Assembly (NCBI GenBank): GCA_905331475.1
Contig: CAJNYU010001727.1
Coordinates: 1-64,000, forward strand
Source of the DNA: Rotaria socialis
Taxonomy: Eukaryota > Rotifera > Eurotatoria > Philodinida > Philodinidae
Reading direction: 5' to 3'
Length of the DNA stretch: 64,000 nucleotides
The notes beneath the pieces are model-generated. The model saw only the letters and a program-made list of their open reading frames with translations. It had not been told where the DNA came from and did no database searches. Below are positions 35,780-48,485 of the stretch, piece after piece. Position 1 is the first letter of the stretch; each line of letters opens with the position of its first letter. The translations under genes and the position numbers were made by a program.

Positions 35780-36714
35780 GCTACACTTACTACATACACA
35801 CGCACTACGAATTAAGATTCTAATTTATTTCCAACTAAAAATCGCCAGCCAAGAAATATCCAAAAGGATTTTGGGTTTAATGATAAAAACATAATATAGA
35901 TGTCACTAATTTTGTATTATTCACTGAGAAGGCTTAGCATGGTAGCGATACATGTAATGAGTACTGTTTATGCAGGTAATCCTTGTGCTTTATCATCTTT
36001 AGATGAATCTCTATATTTGAGAAGTCTCCTAATCTAGTAGCTCATGGTGGTGCTGTCGTTGGCTTTTTACCAGCCAACCTTCCTTCCTTTTTAATTTATA
36101 CATAATTAAAAAAATATTCATAATCAATAACAGTATTTTTATTTCATTTGAAACCCGATCTAATTTTTTTCTATTTATCTCTTGTTTCACAACGTTATAA
36201 TTTGACGCAAAGTTATAGAAACGAACTTGGTGTTCAATCTCAAAAAATTGTAGATTACAGCATCTTTTCAGTGAACACATCTCTTGTTGGTGTTGGTAAA
36301 TTGTTTTTTTTTCGATGAGAGAATAATCAAAATTTAATTGTTTGAAAAGTTATAGTATAAAAATTAAATCGAAGATTATCCGTAGAGACTTATATTAAAC
36401 TCGCGAAAAAATTCCACGATGTGAAAAAGAATGAAACTGTCACACACATTGATATTCTTTCTGATAGCTTATCCTTATCCTTCTTCAAGACACGTTGCGA
36501 TTGGCGTAACCTCAACCATGATGACTCTTTTATACAAAAAAAAAAATAAAAACCCAATATATGTATTTTTTCTAACCATAAAATTGAAAATGCGTTATAT
36601 TTAAGTCAGATTTTATACGCAGAACGCGTGTGTATAATATAATGCATTAAGTGTGTTGCATTGCCTAAGTTTTAGAAACGAACGCTTATTCACCGTTCAC
36701 CAGTCCACGGATCA

Positions 36715-38558
36715 ATATAATAAAAACTTGAAACGATATATTTACTAGGTGAATAGAATAAAAAAATTCATTAGTCTTTTTGATGCTATAAATTATGTAC
36801 CTATCGTTTTCAACGGATTGGATGCCAGTCACTGGGACTTGTTATCTGTTTGTAATAGATTATAAAATCATGATAGTTGTTTTAGCCCTTTTTCTTTCAT
36901 TTTATCATCACAGCGAAGAACATAAGAGGACACATGACACTTCACACTACACGCATTTTAACGTACTTTTAAGGATCCTAACTAGTTTAACTCGTCAGTC
37001 CAAAGTGTAAAGGTACAATATTTCTCACTTGGGATAGAATATAGATATATATATATATATCAGAAGTATGGTCATATTGCGATGATTGAAATCGTAAATT
37101 AGAATAATTGATACTTTACTACTCCAGGAGAGAATTTCCCAACGATTGTGGCACGATCACAACCAAGAGTACTTATATTTAAAAAAAGTATGTATCACTA
37201 TGTCAAAGACATTTTTATTAAAAGAATTTCAGAATAAATTTTCATGATATCATTTCTAGAAATATATAAATAGGCACAAATATCCTAGACAGTTACATCT
37301 TAAAGGATGTTTTTAAGTAAAATAAATTGGCTAATAGTAAAAAGAAAAACGTATAAAATATATTTGTTAAATAAAGTACAACAAATATGAAAAATTCATT
37401 TTTGTTTCACTAGCAAAAGAGTGTAATAGCTACAAGTTGTGTGGCTGAGGAAATTATCCATGCTTTGATAAGTTGCTATCTAGCGAAACAGCTGATTTCA
37501 TTGAATAAAGGTAATGCACCATCAAAGATCTACACATGATTTTATCCTAATATTAAACTTAATTCAAAATTGAGCGGATGTTTTGCACTTGAAATATTTG
37601 GCTTTTTTTGATTTTACCAGTGGGTAGTTGACAATTTGCTTGTATTCACTTATTTCAATGTTATCAACTAATTAATATTCAACACTGTAATGAAAAAGAA
37701 CACTGGAGTAAATTCGGTATCTCATTGTCTACGTTATTAGATTGGTATCACATTTTTAAAGTGATTTTTGACTTGAAAATAACAGTTCATAAGACAAAAA
37801 TAGGTCATTTTTTTCCATTGCATTTGCAACTTCCGATACTATTCCATTTACAATTTTAACTGGCGACTAGAAGAAAAAACTGAATTTCCTTTGAATCATT
37901 CATAAGTTTTTACGAATACTCAGGGATAATCGAAAAGGATCACAACAAAAAGTATCTGAAATCGGAGAAACTTCAGAAACCAAAAATCATTGCAAAAAAA
38001 ACTTGATTATTCCATAATTGTTCTTAAAAATCTAGAGCATTTGTAACGCTGATCAGAATCTTTCATACTAATTTTATTCACTCACCTAGAAAAACTACCT
38101 TTGGCTGATATAACATTGGGCTATCTACTATGACTAAATTTCATTTTGTTTAATTAAATATATATTTTTTTAGAATACTAAAGAATAAGCAAAGTTTTGC
38201 AATGAAAAAGAAAACAGTAAGACACGCCTGTGAGTTCTATGAATATTAAATTTTTAATATTGCACACGATGATTTAGTGAAGAATGATATTAACAGCTAA
38301 CCATGAATTAAAAGAATAAAGAAAGTTGAAGCATATTTCTTGAGGTCAGCTGGAAATATTTTCAACACATTTTTCTTCATCTCAAATCAATGGCATTGTT
38401 TAATCCTGTTAAAATATGAAATAATATCATATGCATTCACAACAATTTTGATAGATTCTTGAATTCTGAAAGAAATTTTTTAATAGAAGAATTTATTTTC
38501 ATACTGTTCCTATAATAACAATAACGAAGAAAGAAAAAAGAGAAGTTGTTTCAAAATT
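36715..38558. other. Gene-poor region
   Basis: AT-rich with a TA microsatellite at about 37043-37060. The ORF at 36795-37010 has no homology that I can see. Nothing else is supported. Confidence 0.4.
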
Positions 38559-39065
38559 CTAAGAAATGTAATTGTTACTAGTCGAAATAGTCATTCGTAT
38601 TAATGTACCATAATCAAAAATAATCCGGTTTGATGTTTCGAATTTAATTGAACATTGATTATATTCATCCGAAGGAATATTAATAACTTGATCATCATCA
38701 ACATTGATTATTTTCTCTTCCGTAGTTTTATTATTTACGAGGTGATAAATATTTTTAATTAATTTTTTTTTTAAAGATGACATTTTAAGTAAATGTAATA
38801 GGAATGGTTGATTTTTATCTGATTTCATTGTGATCGTCATGTTACCAGATGGAAAATGCCAGAAAATTGTTATTTCTCTATTTAAACATTCATCAATTGG
38901 CAAAATAGTCGATGCCTGTTGACAATAAAATAATGGTGAGGAAATCATAAATGAACAAGGATAATAAGTCCAAAATGTTGAAGTTGATTTGCATTCCGAT
39001 GATAATGATATTACATAAATGAAATGAAAAAAAATCAAAGAAAATATAGTGACTATAACAGTCAT
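38559..39065 (-). CDS. Orphan secreted protein
   Basis: The first ATG in this frame (39065) starts MTVIVTIFSLIFFHFIYVIS, a typical signal peptide. About 168 residues follow in total. Cysteines occur in SECKS, YPCSF, YCQQ, DECLN and QCSI, suggesting a small disulfide-bonded extracellular domain. Thr/Ser/Asn-rich stretches (GNMTITM) could be glycosylated. I do not recognise the fold or family. A GTG-led extension upstream is open for nine codons and follows an AG, so an additional 5' exon is possible. Confidence 0.5.
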   Translation of the reverse strand: MTVIVTIFSLIFFHFIYVISLSSECKSTSTFWTYYPCSFMISSPLFYCQQASTILPIDECLNREITIFWHFPSGNMTITMKSDKNQPFLLHLLKMSSLKKKLIKNIYHLVNNKTTEEKIINVDDDQVINIPSDEYNQCSIKFETSNRIIFDYGTLIRMTISTSNNYIS

Positions 39066-40077
39066 TGCATCATCGCATATACGATCATTCACCTATGGGT
39101 GATAGACGAGGAAAGAATTGATTAAATGAATGTGTTTATATTTGTATAAGAGAGATAGGGATGCATGCGGGTGAGCCGATTGTCAACATACACATTCGTT
39201 CGTATAGAAAATGTGTCATCACGGATTGAATCAACACATACTTTATGTTTATTGGAGGAAGGGCGGTTGTTAATCATCTTTGCTTTACTGGATACTCCCA
39301 GTAATTATTCATCATCATTATTTTTTTTCTTTCTCAGTGAATATTCATTTAAGTACACTATAATAGACACAGATATCACTCAAAACATTCTAAAAACATA
39401 TAAGAAAAACAACCGTAATATAAAATCAACGTTTTAAATAGTTATATGTTTCACAGTCTGTAAACTTGTAATTGAACAGCTTGATCTGAACTATTTTTTT
39501 CTCTAGATTAATAGTAGCCGGATGAGCAAAACATGAATGCAGGTCAATTCATTGTTTAGCCGTTAAATGAGTATCGTGATTGTAGAGCAGACTATGCGGG
39601 AAAAAATGACGACTTACATCGGCAAAAATTCTAGATAGTAGAATAGATTTGTACTATTTGAATTTGTCGATCACCATTTTAAAACATATATGATTGAAAT
39701 GGTTTGATTCCATAGAATGAAAGCTTAGGAGAGTTTGTTCGCTGATACAGACAATTGGTAATATTAGGTAGTTTTAGTAACAATTGATCTATTTCACATT
39801 CACTACAAAATAATTATCGATGAAGACATATTTTTACATTAAATACCTCATATTCCTTGCATATAAAAGCATAAAATCAACGGATGCATCTAGTAATAAC
39901 TCATATTTAAGCTATCGAAAAAGGGTACTCGTTCAGGTACATAGGCGGCGGAGCTATTAGGCCCGCGAGGCTCAAGCCTACCCTAGGTTGAAAGTGGGTA
40001 GACCTTGATAGACTGAAACTGGAACAGATAAATGTTTGGATAGGTTGTTATTTGCAAAATGGTTTTATTCTTGTTTA
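39066..40077. other. Intergenic region
   Basis: AT-rich, except for a GC-richer patch at about 39940-40012 (GGCGGCGGAGC...GGCCCGCGAGGC). That patch may be a transposon or SINE remnant. I found no matching inverted end. Confidence 0.3.
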
Positions 40078-41143
40078 GTTTTGAGGCTTTTCTAACAAAT
40101 AATGCATTATTACAAGATCGACGTGAATGTGAAACTCTTGAACAATTAAATCAACTTATTTATTCTAATAAAAAAGATGCTTTGCGTATTTAATCATTAC
40201 TTATTCATCAACGTATTCTTGGCAATGATCATAGTGATTATCATCATGTCATTCATCATTATGGAGCTACTTTAGTTCATGAACATAAGAAGCATGAATG
40301 TTTTCGCTGCTGGCTTTATGAATTTGATCTAAAAAACAAGTATAACATGGCTTTTTAGAGTGATTTTTTAAATCATTTCATTTCTTTGTTTGCGAAAATG
40401 AAATTTAACAATAAATTGACCAGGCCTATCGAAGATTTACTTTAAATGTTCAAGATAACGAATCATGTACTTATGTCAGGCTATTATAGAGAAAAATTTG
40501 ATGCTAACTTGATTATTTTACTTGATTTAGTTACAATAGTGGCTCGAATAAGTCATAGTGAATATTTAGATGAAAAACAAGAATTATCTCTTAATAATTA
40601 TCGAGATTTTTATAATTCTATTGCATCTATCATCAGTCATCAATATAAGACCATAGAAACTGGTTCATCACTGCTACACTTATGTACGAACGCTTCCACA
40701 GAGAGAATTTCATTTTCGAAGGAGTAAGAATGAATTATCGTTTTCTTTTTTCAAGTAGCCCTCAACAAAAAGTATTCTGTTATAGTTATCCATGTTGGAT
40801 GACAACTCGTCTACTTTTTGGTTGTGGTGCTAATGCGAATGTATCCGCCTCAGATGGCAATACTCCATTGCATCATCTTGCTAAAAATATTCCAACGACT
40901 AATGTACTTAAAATGGTCAATCTTTTGAATAATGCTGATGCTCATTTGGATTACATTAATAATAAGGAACAAACTCCATTGCGATCAATGCCTTTGTTAC
41001 ACATTAAAATAATTGAACATTTGAAGAAAAACACGGATGTTATTCGATTGAAATGCTGTTGTGCAAAATTAATTCGGCAACAAATATTTTCATATGAAAA
41101 TATTTTTTCTACAGTTTTAGTTGGTTTTATTCAAAAACATTAG
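40078..41143 (+). pseudogene. FEM1-like ankyrin protein pseudogene (C-terminal part)
   Basis: FEM1 proteins are CUL2 ubiquitin-ligase substrate receptors with ankyrin repeats at both ends of a TPR-like middle. The relic begins inside the middle region (CETLEQLNQLIYSNKKDALRI; LLIHQRILGNDH). It goes on to late ankyrin repeats (LLFGCGANANVSASDGNTPL; NNADAHLDYINNKEQTPL) and the natural C-terminus (CCAKLIRQQ...FIQKH, stop at 41143). In-frame stops occur at 40191-40193, 40356-40358 and 40443-40445, and frame is lost around 40720-40790. The N-terminal ankyrin block is absent. It is a 5'-truncated dead copy. Confidence 0.75.
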
Positions 41144-42138
41144 AGACACATAAATTTCAGTTTATGATTTGTATATATGTATATATATATATATATTGTT
41201 CGAGTGCTCAATTTTTTTTACCTTATAATTTCAGCGGCTAGTTGTTATGGTCAACTAGGAAAACATTATATTTAAACTCAGAAGTAGTAATTTCGATTCA
41301 GCAAGTCGATATTCTGATCAATGTTATTTCTAACTAGTGAATAAATTTGATGAAAGAGAAAAAATTAGGAGAGACGGAGAGAGTGATAAGGTGGCAAAAT
41401 CTTATTTTTATCAAAGTTACATTGAAAAAATTACTCCACGCAAATTTGTGGCTCTCAATATTTTCTTGTGATTTAAGTCGTTCAATCGAATTTGCCTACG
41501 AAAATGACTGGCCATAAATTTTACGAAAGTAATTATAAAAAAAGAAAGAATTTGTCAATTTTCTTGAATGTTTCTATCTTTTTTCTATCTATTTTACGTC
41601 CATAAAGCTGCTTTGTTATCTCAGCATATATATATGAATCAGAAATGAATGTAGAATAATGATCAAGGACTTTAATAACTAATGTTTGAATTATTTATAG
41701 AAAATAAAATTGAAAAACATCATATTTATGATTTGAACTCTATACAAACACATCAATAGGAATCGGATGGATGATTTTTTTGATTGAATTCTAAACGAAA
41801 TAAAGTAACTGATCAATGTACGCGTCAAACTAGTTGATATATAATCATCAATCAAATTTAATTTGCTAAGTAAATTTCGAATATTTATCGAAAACTTTAG
41901 TTATTCATGCATTACAAAAAAAAATGAAATTTTTTTCTGAAAGCCAATACTAAGTCAATTCCCAACACTCATACACTATTTAAATATCATGTTAAAGGCT
42001 AACATGATTTTTTCGTAGAACAAGAAAAGTAAAAATAGAGATATAAGTTCATTTCTATGAGATTCATAGGAAATATAAGGACAATTCAGTGTCTTGTTTC
42101 GTTTAAACCAGTGTCGATTTCGAATAAAAAACATATGA
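41144..42138. other. Intergenic region
   Basis: Contains a TA-rich microsatellite at about 41174-41196. Otherwise AT-rich with no supported feature. Confidence 0.4.
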
Positions 42139-42886
42139 TTAAACAATTCGTGCGTAGTCATTATAAATATTCGAATTAGGCATTGTCTCTCGAATATGAT
42201 CTAATTGTTCGTATAAAATCCCAAAATCATCTTGCCCATAACAGGATCGGATAGATACAACTGGTTTGGGCAGATGATTTATCAAATGTTTATAACCAAG
42301 TAGATGATAATAACCATCATCGTAATCGTCATCATCATCATCATCGTCGTCGTCGCCATCATTAACATCATTATCATGATTATTTTCTGCTTGCGTCTCT
42401 TCTAAATCATATTCATTTTTCTTCGATCGAACTTCTCGTGCTTGCATTCCAATACAAGGAGTTGACTCTAAAATAATTGATAAAAGTGATATATTACGTT
42501 TAGTCCTCATTAAACGTGAAGTTGTTGACGTAGTTGATGCTGCATAGGTATAACGACGCATTTCTATTTCTTCACTCTCAGATACTTGTCGAATAGGTAG
42601 CAATGAACTTGCTTGTTTAATAGGAGTAGACTGCTTTTCTGTTAATTCAAGTGGTACTTGTGGTATAGATTCTGGCAGACAACTGGATAGCGATTGTTTT
42701 GAGAATGTATTTTGAGTTGCTTTAAATGATGCTCTCGATTTTTTCATTGCTAACTCTGAAGCACGATAAGTAAGGGATTCAGAAGGAACAAGAGAAGCCG
42801 GAAGATTGAATCGATGAGGATGAGTGTTGAATTTTTTATTTCTATTTCTGGGCTTCATCTTTTGCTGTTGCTGTTGCTGTTGTTGT

Positions 42887-42924
<38 letters not shown>

Positions 42925-43143
42925 CAGTTGCTGCTGTACTTTTGAATATTGAGAACAAGTACTTGATGAATTAGTATTGCTGCCAATTCCGCTGTCAGTG
43001 GAATCAGCTTTTGAACATGTGGAAGGATGCAGATGAGAACCAAATATTTTAACGTGATCAAGTGGTTTGAGTTTATATGATGACAATGGTCTTCTAATTT
43101 TCGTGATATCGTTATTTTCCTGATCATCTAGTGTTGTGCCCAT
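42139..43143 (-). CDS. Low-complexity protein with polyGln and polyAsp tracts; probably a terminal exon
   Basis: An open frame of over 330 codons follows a likely acceptor (GATGATAG at about 43144-43151) and ends at 42139. The Gln run (about 25 residues, with one or two other residues) lies at 42862-42947. An Asp-rich run (DGDDDDDDDDDDYDDG) lies near 42318-42362. Between them the chain is Ser/Thr-rich and basic. A STDSGIGSN segment fits the DSGxxS beta-TrCP phosphodegron pattern, though such a short motif may be chance. The C-terminus reads YEQLDHIRETMPNSNIYNDY. No known domain is visible. It may be joined to the exon at 44299-44883 on the same strand, but I could not establish the connecting exons. 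Confidence 0.5.
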
Positions 43144-43149
43144 CAACAT

Positions 43150-44298
43150 CTATCATCAAAGACAAAATAAATAAATAAATTGATAGATTTCTTTTTCTGC
43201 CTTTTTTCTGTGAATATATCTGCGAAAAATAGTTAATTATTTTTCTTATTCAATATATTGACTTTAAATAGAAATAGGCGACGTAAAATTTTTCTTATAT
43301 ATTTATTTAAAGAATGATTCAATATTTTATACATATATATATATATATTGAAATATCGATCGAAATCGATATCTCGAAGCCAAGAGAAATGAATAGGTTG
43401 GCTATTGAGATTTACTCGTTGAAGCATAACTGAAAAGTAGCTCTATAATGATATTGAACATCTGGAAAAACGAGTGAATAATGTTCTTTTTTTCATATTA
43501 TTACTTACAGGAACACGACGCTCAATTAAATAATATCTAGAAACTGAGTGTAATAAAGACAACAGAGTTATTAAAGAGAGAAAATATTAAAGTGAGTTAC
43601 ATAATTACGATGAAAAAAATGCAATAATTAGTGTTATTGGATATGAATTAGATTTCATGAATGATATTTATTCTGAATACTATATATTTACACATGTAGC
43701 ATATCGTGTCTATATGAAAGATTCATTTTTAACATGCTTCAAATGGCTGAGACAAGCTATCATGACATTTATCCTCATATTTACGAACAATATTGATTTA
43801 CATGTGGGTCATGATTTTGTATATCGAATAATGAGGAATCAGCATTTTCATGAGTATTGTTAGAAATAACATTTTTATTTTAAAGTCTTCCTTTAGACAT
43901 ATTCTATACAATAAACATTAAAATTTTTTTTCCCTCATGGATTATTAATATTGTAATTTACATCAAATCTCACTGTTTCGGAAGATAACATTTCAACAGT
44001 TTCCAAAATTTGGATAGTTTTCTAATTCAAGAAAAACCTAGGAAAAATAAAGATGCTTGGAATGTTTCAAAGGAAAAAACTGAAAGACCAAGACATGAAT
44101 ACCAGTGAACTACAAATTTTACTGCATTCAATCCATTTTCCATCATGCTGATGACTTTATTTTTACCTCGATACAAATTTACTTTAATCAAACAGGACGA
44201 GCACAAAGCATAATTTTTCCTCATGGCAATGAAATACGCAGTTGTTAAGGCACTCATAATTCAACGACGAAATTTTTGATTAATTAAAAATCCTATAC
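43150..44298. other. Probable introns or intergenic DNA
   Basis: A short segment at about 43514-43541 (minus) is bounded by acceptor- and donor-like sites and could be a small exon (YYLIERRVP), but its phase does not fit the neighbouring exons. A TA microsatellite lies at about 43331-43350. Confidence 0.25.
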
Positions 44299-44883
44299 TT
44301 ATAATAAGTTGTTGGTATTCATCAAACTCACCCGTTCTCTTAAGGATGGACTACTTGTGAGTGTTTTAAGAGAATTATTATCAGTATGTTTCCCTTGTTT
44401 TCCCTTGATGAATTTTCGTAGTTTAATCAAATCTTGTTGAATTCGTGGATGTAATGGATCCAAATCAATCAAATTCTTGTTATTATTTTCTTTCGCTAGT
44501 TTTATTGCATTAATATATTCGTTAATACAATATGGTTTTGTTTCGACGGTCGGTTTTTGTGTTGATGTAGTTAAAATTTTTAGTGTATCGTCGGTGATTG
44601 GTGAAATATCTGGCAAAGATGTCGGAGATTGAGGCGTTGCTAATAAAGACGAATGATTTTGAACCGATGTTGTTAGTTCCTTCCATTTTCTTTTCATAGA
44701 TCGATAATGTTGAACTCGTTGGCTAATACGCATATTAAAGTATTGTGAATTTGTTGGATACGATTGGAATGGAGACAAAAGGCATTTAGCTTGCCTTTTT
44801 AAAAACTGATCAATATCTTTCATATTCGATACGGAATAGGGAGATGATTCCGAAACAGAACTCATTCTACTGTTCAATAGCAT
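44299..44883 (-). CDS. Orphan protein, possibly first exon of a larger gene
   Basis: The frame starts at an ATG (44883; MLLNSRMSSVSESSPYSV) and is open for 194 codons. A strong donor (CGG|GTGAGT, at about 44330) lies 15 codons before the stop, so the true exon probably ends there after SLRER and splices onwards. Composition is Ser/Thr/Lys-rich, with a helical stretch INEYINAIKLAKENNNKNLI. The exon at 42139-43143 is the obvious candidate partner. No domain was recognised. Confidence 0.4.
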   Translation of the reverse strand: MLLNSRMSSVSESSPYSVSNMKDIDQFLKRQAKCLLSPFQSYPTNSQYFNMRISQRVQHYRSMKRKWKELTTSVQNHSSLLATPQSPTSLPDISPITDDTLKILTTSTQKPTVETKPYCINEYINAIKLAKENNNKNLIDLDPLHPRIQQDLIKLRKFIKGKQGKHTDNNSLKTLTSSPSLRERVSLMNTNNLL

Positions 44884-46913
44884 AACTTTTTATCTACATA
44901 AAATGAATGCCGAATAAAAATAAAACAAAGTAATACTTTTATTCGATATAATAATGATTTACCTGTGCTTTATTCTTATTCTGAATACAACGACAAGTTA
45001 CATGAACAAAAAATTTTTTTTCATTATTCTTATTCTTAAATATATATACATGTTGATGAATTTTCATTGTTTCATGTCATCGTCTATCAGAGAACAAAAA
45101 GCAGTCATAATTTGTATTAGAATAATGAGGAGAAAAAAGTGTGCTTGTGTTTTCTTATTTAAAAATCGAATCGAATCGGATATAATGCGCAGTGCGATTA
45201 CCAAGGAAGGCGCATGTATAGAAAAGGATCTGAGAAACAGGTAGAGAGAAAAAAGCAAAGAAAAGAAAAGCTACCATAAGAATAAGAATTATTAAAACAA
45301 CATAAGACGAGATGTCATCGCATACCTTTACATCTATAAGGTGTCATACTATTTTTTCGTCAAAGCATAAAAGATTTCTGAGCAGTTTTTTTTTAATGGA
45401 ATTATGCTGATCAAATTTTTTTTAATATTCTATTTTTTAAAGTTTCCTTCAATGATGTTTTTTTGGAATGACGCTTCTCTTTCGCATAAATTAGTAGCTA
45501 TTCTAAGTAATTTGCATTTATTTTTTCTCTCAGATGAGTAGTTTGTCTACAATAAATAGAAGAATAAAACACTCGTTTTTTTTATTCAAGTGATTGTTAT
45601 TATATGTATCAATGATGCTAAAATGATGCGATGCATTGAATTTTGTTTAGCGGGCACCATTTTTCTAATTTTTCTACAAAAAATAAAAATCCTTCTATTA
45701 ATCTAAGATTATCAAAAGCGAACCGTGGAAACAAAAATTAAGGCAGATTCAATAAGACGCGGGTCAAAGTGCCATTAGTAGATGAATGACGCCGAGCAAC
45801 AACAGAAAAAAAAAGAATTTGTTTGATGCATACTTACGAAAAAAAAACAATCAGAAGAAAAACTAGTGTGTAGTGAATATCTCGAATTCATTGAAAAGAA
45901 AAGAAGTCAACATCGACATTGTCTCTGTTTTTATTTGATAAAAAATACTAATAATATCACCTACGATGTTCATTATTATTTTTTTCTATATAATTTCTTC
46001 TCAGCTATTTCAAAACTAATTTTTATTAGTTGCTTTTTATATATTTTTCTCTGGTTTTTGCCCTCGGTATAGAAATAGAAGTATTGGTTTGTTTGTCAAT
46101 GATATTTCTAGATTTCATTCTTCTTTTTTTCAGTTACATTTATTAAGCTCATAAACTACTGCTAATTAAAAAGATCACAGAAGTTTATGCCTTTTTTGTA
46201 ATATAGAATGATATAGAAAAATGTTATTGATTCAGTCCTTCAAGATTAGAATGGTGGCTTATTTGCAATGTGAATATAGCTCAAGATAATTGTGACGTTC
46301 CTGGTTGAATCCATCGGATGCCATTGTCTGCTCTCATCACTGAATTGAATTGACTATTCATGCATAATTTTTAACCTTGCTTTCCTATGGTAACTAGGTA
46401 GCTATAATGAGCTATCTTATTCTCTTTGATTCTTCTTTTCTTCTCTCTCTCTCTCTTCTAGTTGCGTATACCACCAACGTATTCTTTTGATGTAAACAAT
46501 AAGATTGTACATGAAGAAAAATGACTGAAGTGTAATGCCATTGCACTAATACTCTTTTAGAAGTTCGTCATATTTATGACAAGACAGTTGCAGTATTAGT
46601 GCTCCCCGTTTTTGACAAATATTTACTTTTCGTGAGCCTTAATCAAGTTTTATTTTGAAATATGTTCTAGAAACAACTTTTCTTTTGAGAATCATATGTT
46701 GTTTTTCTAACGAGATTCATCTTGGTTCAATTTTGGCTGATGAGACATGTATTGTTTCTCTTAACAGAGATCTCGTGGATCTTGATCTCAGATTTGATTT
46801 AGATTCAATCTTTTATTGTAATAGTCATGTTGTCAGTTGGATGTGTTTCATCGATTTGTTACATAGAGGCTACGTATAGCCGAGCAGATAATCTTGAACA
46901 TGTGGGCAAATTC
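44884..46913. other. Gene-poor region
   Basis: AT-rich with poly-T tracts and a CT microsatellite at about 46441-46456. The open frames (for example 44954-45244 and 46655-46879) show no homology. Confidence 0.4.
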
Positions 46914-46992
46914 ATTAAGAAATTCCATTTTTTTGTTGATTTCAAGAAAGCATTTGATCGAACTCTGTTCAAAAAATATTTTGAATACTAAT
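46914..46992 (+). mobile_element. Tiny reverse-transcriptase fragment (non-LTR type)
   Basis: One frame reads KKFHFFVDFKKAFDRTLFKK and then stops. FVDFKKAFD is the palm motif A of LINE-type reverse transcriptases (h.D..KAFD). Nothing on either side continues the enzyme, so it is an isolated remnant, and a chance match cannot be excluded. Confidence 0.35.
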
Positions 46993-47953
46993 TCAAATAT
47001 TTATATGTATTTCTCGTTGTGAATGAATCTACATCCAACTGAAAGCTAAATTAATCATGTTTGATTTAAAAAACATGATACCATTAATTTAAGATTCATC
47101 ATGATGAACCTGAATATTTTAACTTTACTTGAATTCTCTTCATTCTCTGACATACATATATTGGAAAATTTTCTCTTCTATAATCATTTAGTTTTCATCA
47201 AATTTCGATTTAATAATTATTACAACCGACTACTTCTGAAATCATTACAATAAACAATACATTAATCTAGAGCGACAAACTCATTCGGCCCTGAACCGAT
47301 TGTTTTGTTATTCCTTTCGAACTTTTACAGTCTAGTGCTTCTTCTGAAAATAAAATACACAGTTGCAAATAAAGTAATCATTTGATCAACTATACACAAT
47401 CTTTAAACTATCCAGTCTGAACAATAATGGTAAAGTTTGGTCAAGGGCAAATGATTAGTTGTATCTAATAGAAAATTTCTTAAATCTATTCCTATGCTAA
47501 CCTTGATGAAGTTCAACAAATCCACATCATACACATATTTCAGTGAATTTTATTCGAGACAATTGTATTATATAGTTATAATGTGACTTTCTATAAATTT
47601 CCTCGTTTTTTAATTTTCAAATAAATAATTCTAAACCAGTTTTACTAAATAACAACAAAATGAATTTACAATTGTCTTTATTAGAACTATTTCGTTTTAC
47701 GTTTCATTTCCGATTCAAGTTCATTCGACAATCGATATTTCGTTTATCGAACAAAATATGGTAAGAAACTCATGACATGCTTGGATAGAGTTAGTTATTA
47801 AATTATTCAAATATATCGGTGAATCTCAACCGTTCAATACCAGTTGAGAAAAAGAATAAAAATAGAACTAATCAGAAAAACTGTGATAAGTACATTTTAT
47901 TATACTTTGTGCATATATTGTACAGAAAATATTTCTCAACATTTCATTTCATA
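46993..47953. other. Non-coding AT-rich stretch
   Basis: No supported gene, RNA or repeat was seen. Confidence 0.4.
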
Positions 47954-47974
47954 CTAAGCAATATAAACGACATG

Positions 47975-48485
47975 GATTGGTGAAAGTTAAGCACAGGAAA
48001 AGTCAGCACGGATAGATCAGCACGGAATAATCAGCACGTAATAATTCAGCACAATGATTGATAAGCACAAGATCAATTCAGCACAGGAAGAATAAGCACA
48101 TTTATTCATCAGCACCAAAATTAGATACTAATAAATTTTAATCATAGGATTTTTTCAAATAATAAGAAAAATAAGAATAATTCGGAATTTAAAACGAAAA
48201 ATTATTTCGACTTCAATTTGTAGTTGTTTATCTAGTTCTTGTATAATAAAATAAATAATGAATTTCTACTAGAGCTTTCTACTCAATACAGTGGAGTCAT
48301 TTTCAATATAAAAATAGTTGATTTCATCTTTTTAAATGTGTTGNTGCTGATGAATAAATGTGCTTATTCTTCCTGTGCTGAATTGATCTTGTGCTTATCA
48401 ATCCTTGTGCTGAACTTTTACGTGCTGATTATTCCGTGCTGATCTATCCGTGCTGATTTTTCCCGTGCTTAAATTACCGGTTCCC
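47975..48485. mobile_element. Fold-back element with inverted arrays of (A/C)AGCAC iterons
   Basis: The left arm (about 47975-48117) contains nine copies of (A/C)AGCAC spaced 14-16 bp. The right arm (about 48342-48485) is its reverse complement at roughly 95% identity, with the same nine copies in the same spacing. The ~225-bp centre is AT-rich and non-coding, with one N at 48345. A 21-bp direct repeat flanks the whole: CTAAGCAATATAAAC(G/A)ACATG at 47954-47974 and 48486-48506, one mismatch. That resembles a target-site duplication but is unusually long. No transposase is encoded. I cannot assign a superfamily. Confidence 0.8.

Larger units (their letters stand above)
34335..36714. repeat. ~1-kb direct repeat, copy 2 (interrupted by a hAT MITE)
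   Basis: Same sequence as 31983-33005, in the same orientation, split by the insertion at 34491-35779. The near identity of the copies points to a recent duplication. The ends do not have TG...CA and the block between the copies encodes no retroelement proteins, so an LTR pair is unlikely. Confidence 0.85.

Noticed and set aside
31983-36714. The two 1-kb direct repeats as LTRs of a retrotransposon
   Set aside because: Ends are not TG...CA, no matching target duplication was seen, and the DNA between them encodes a Tc1/mariner transposase rather than gag or pol.
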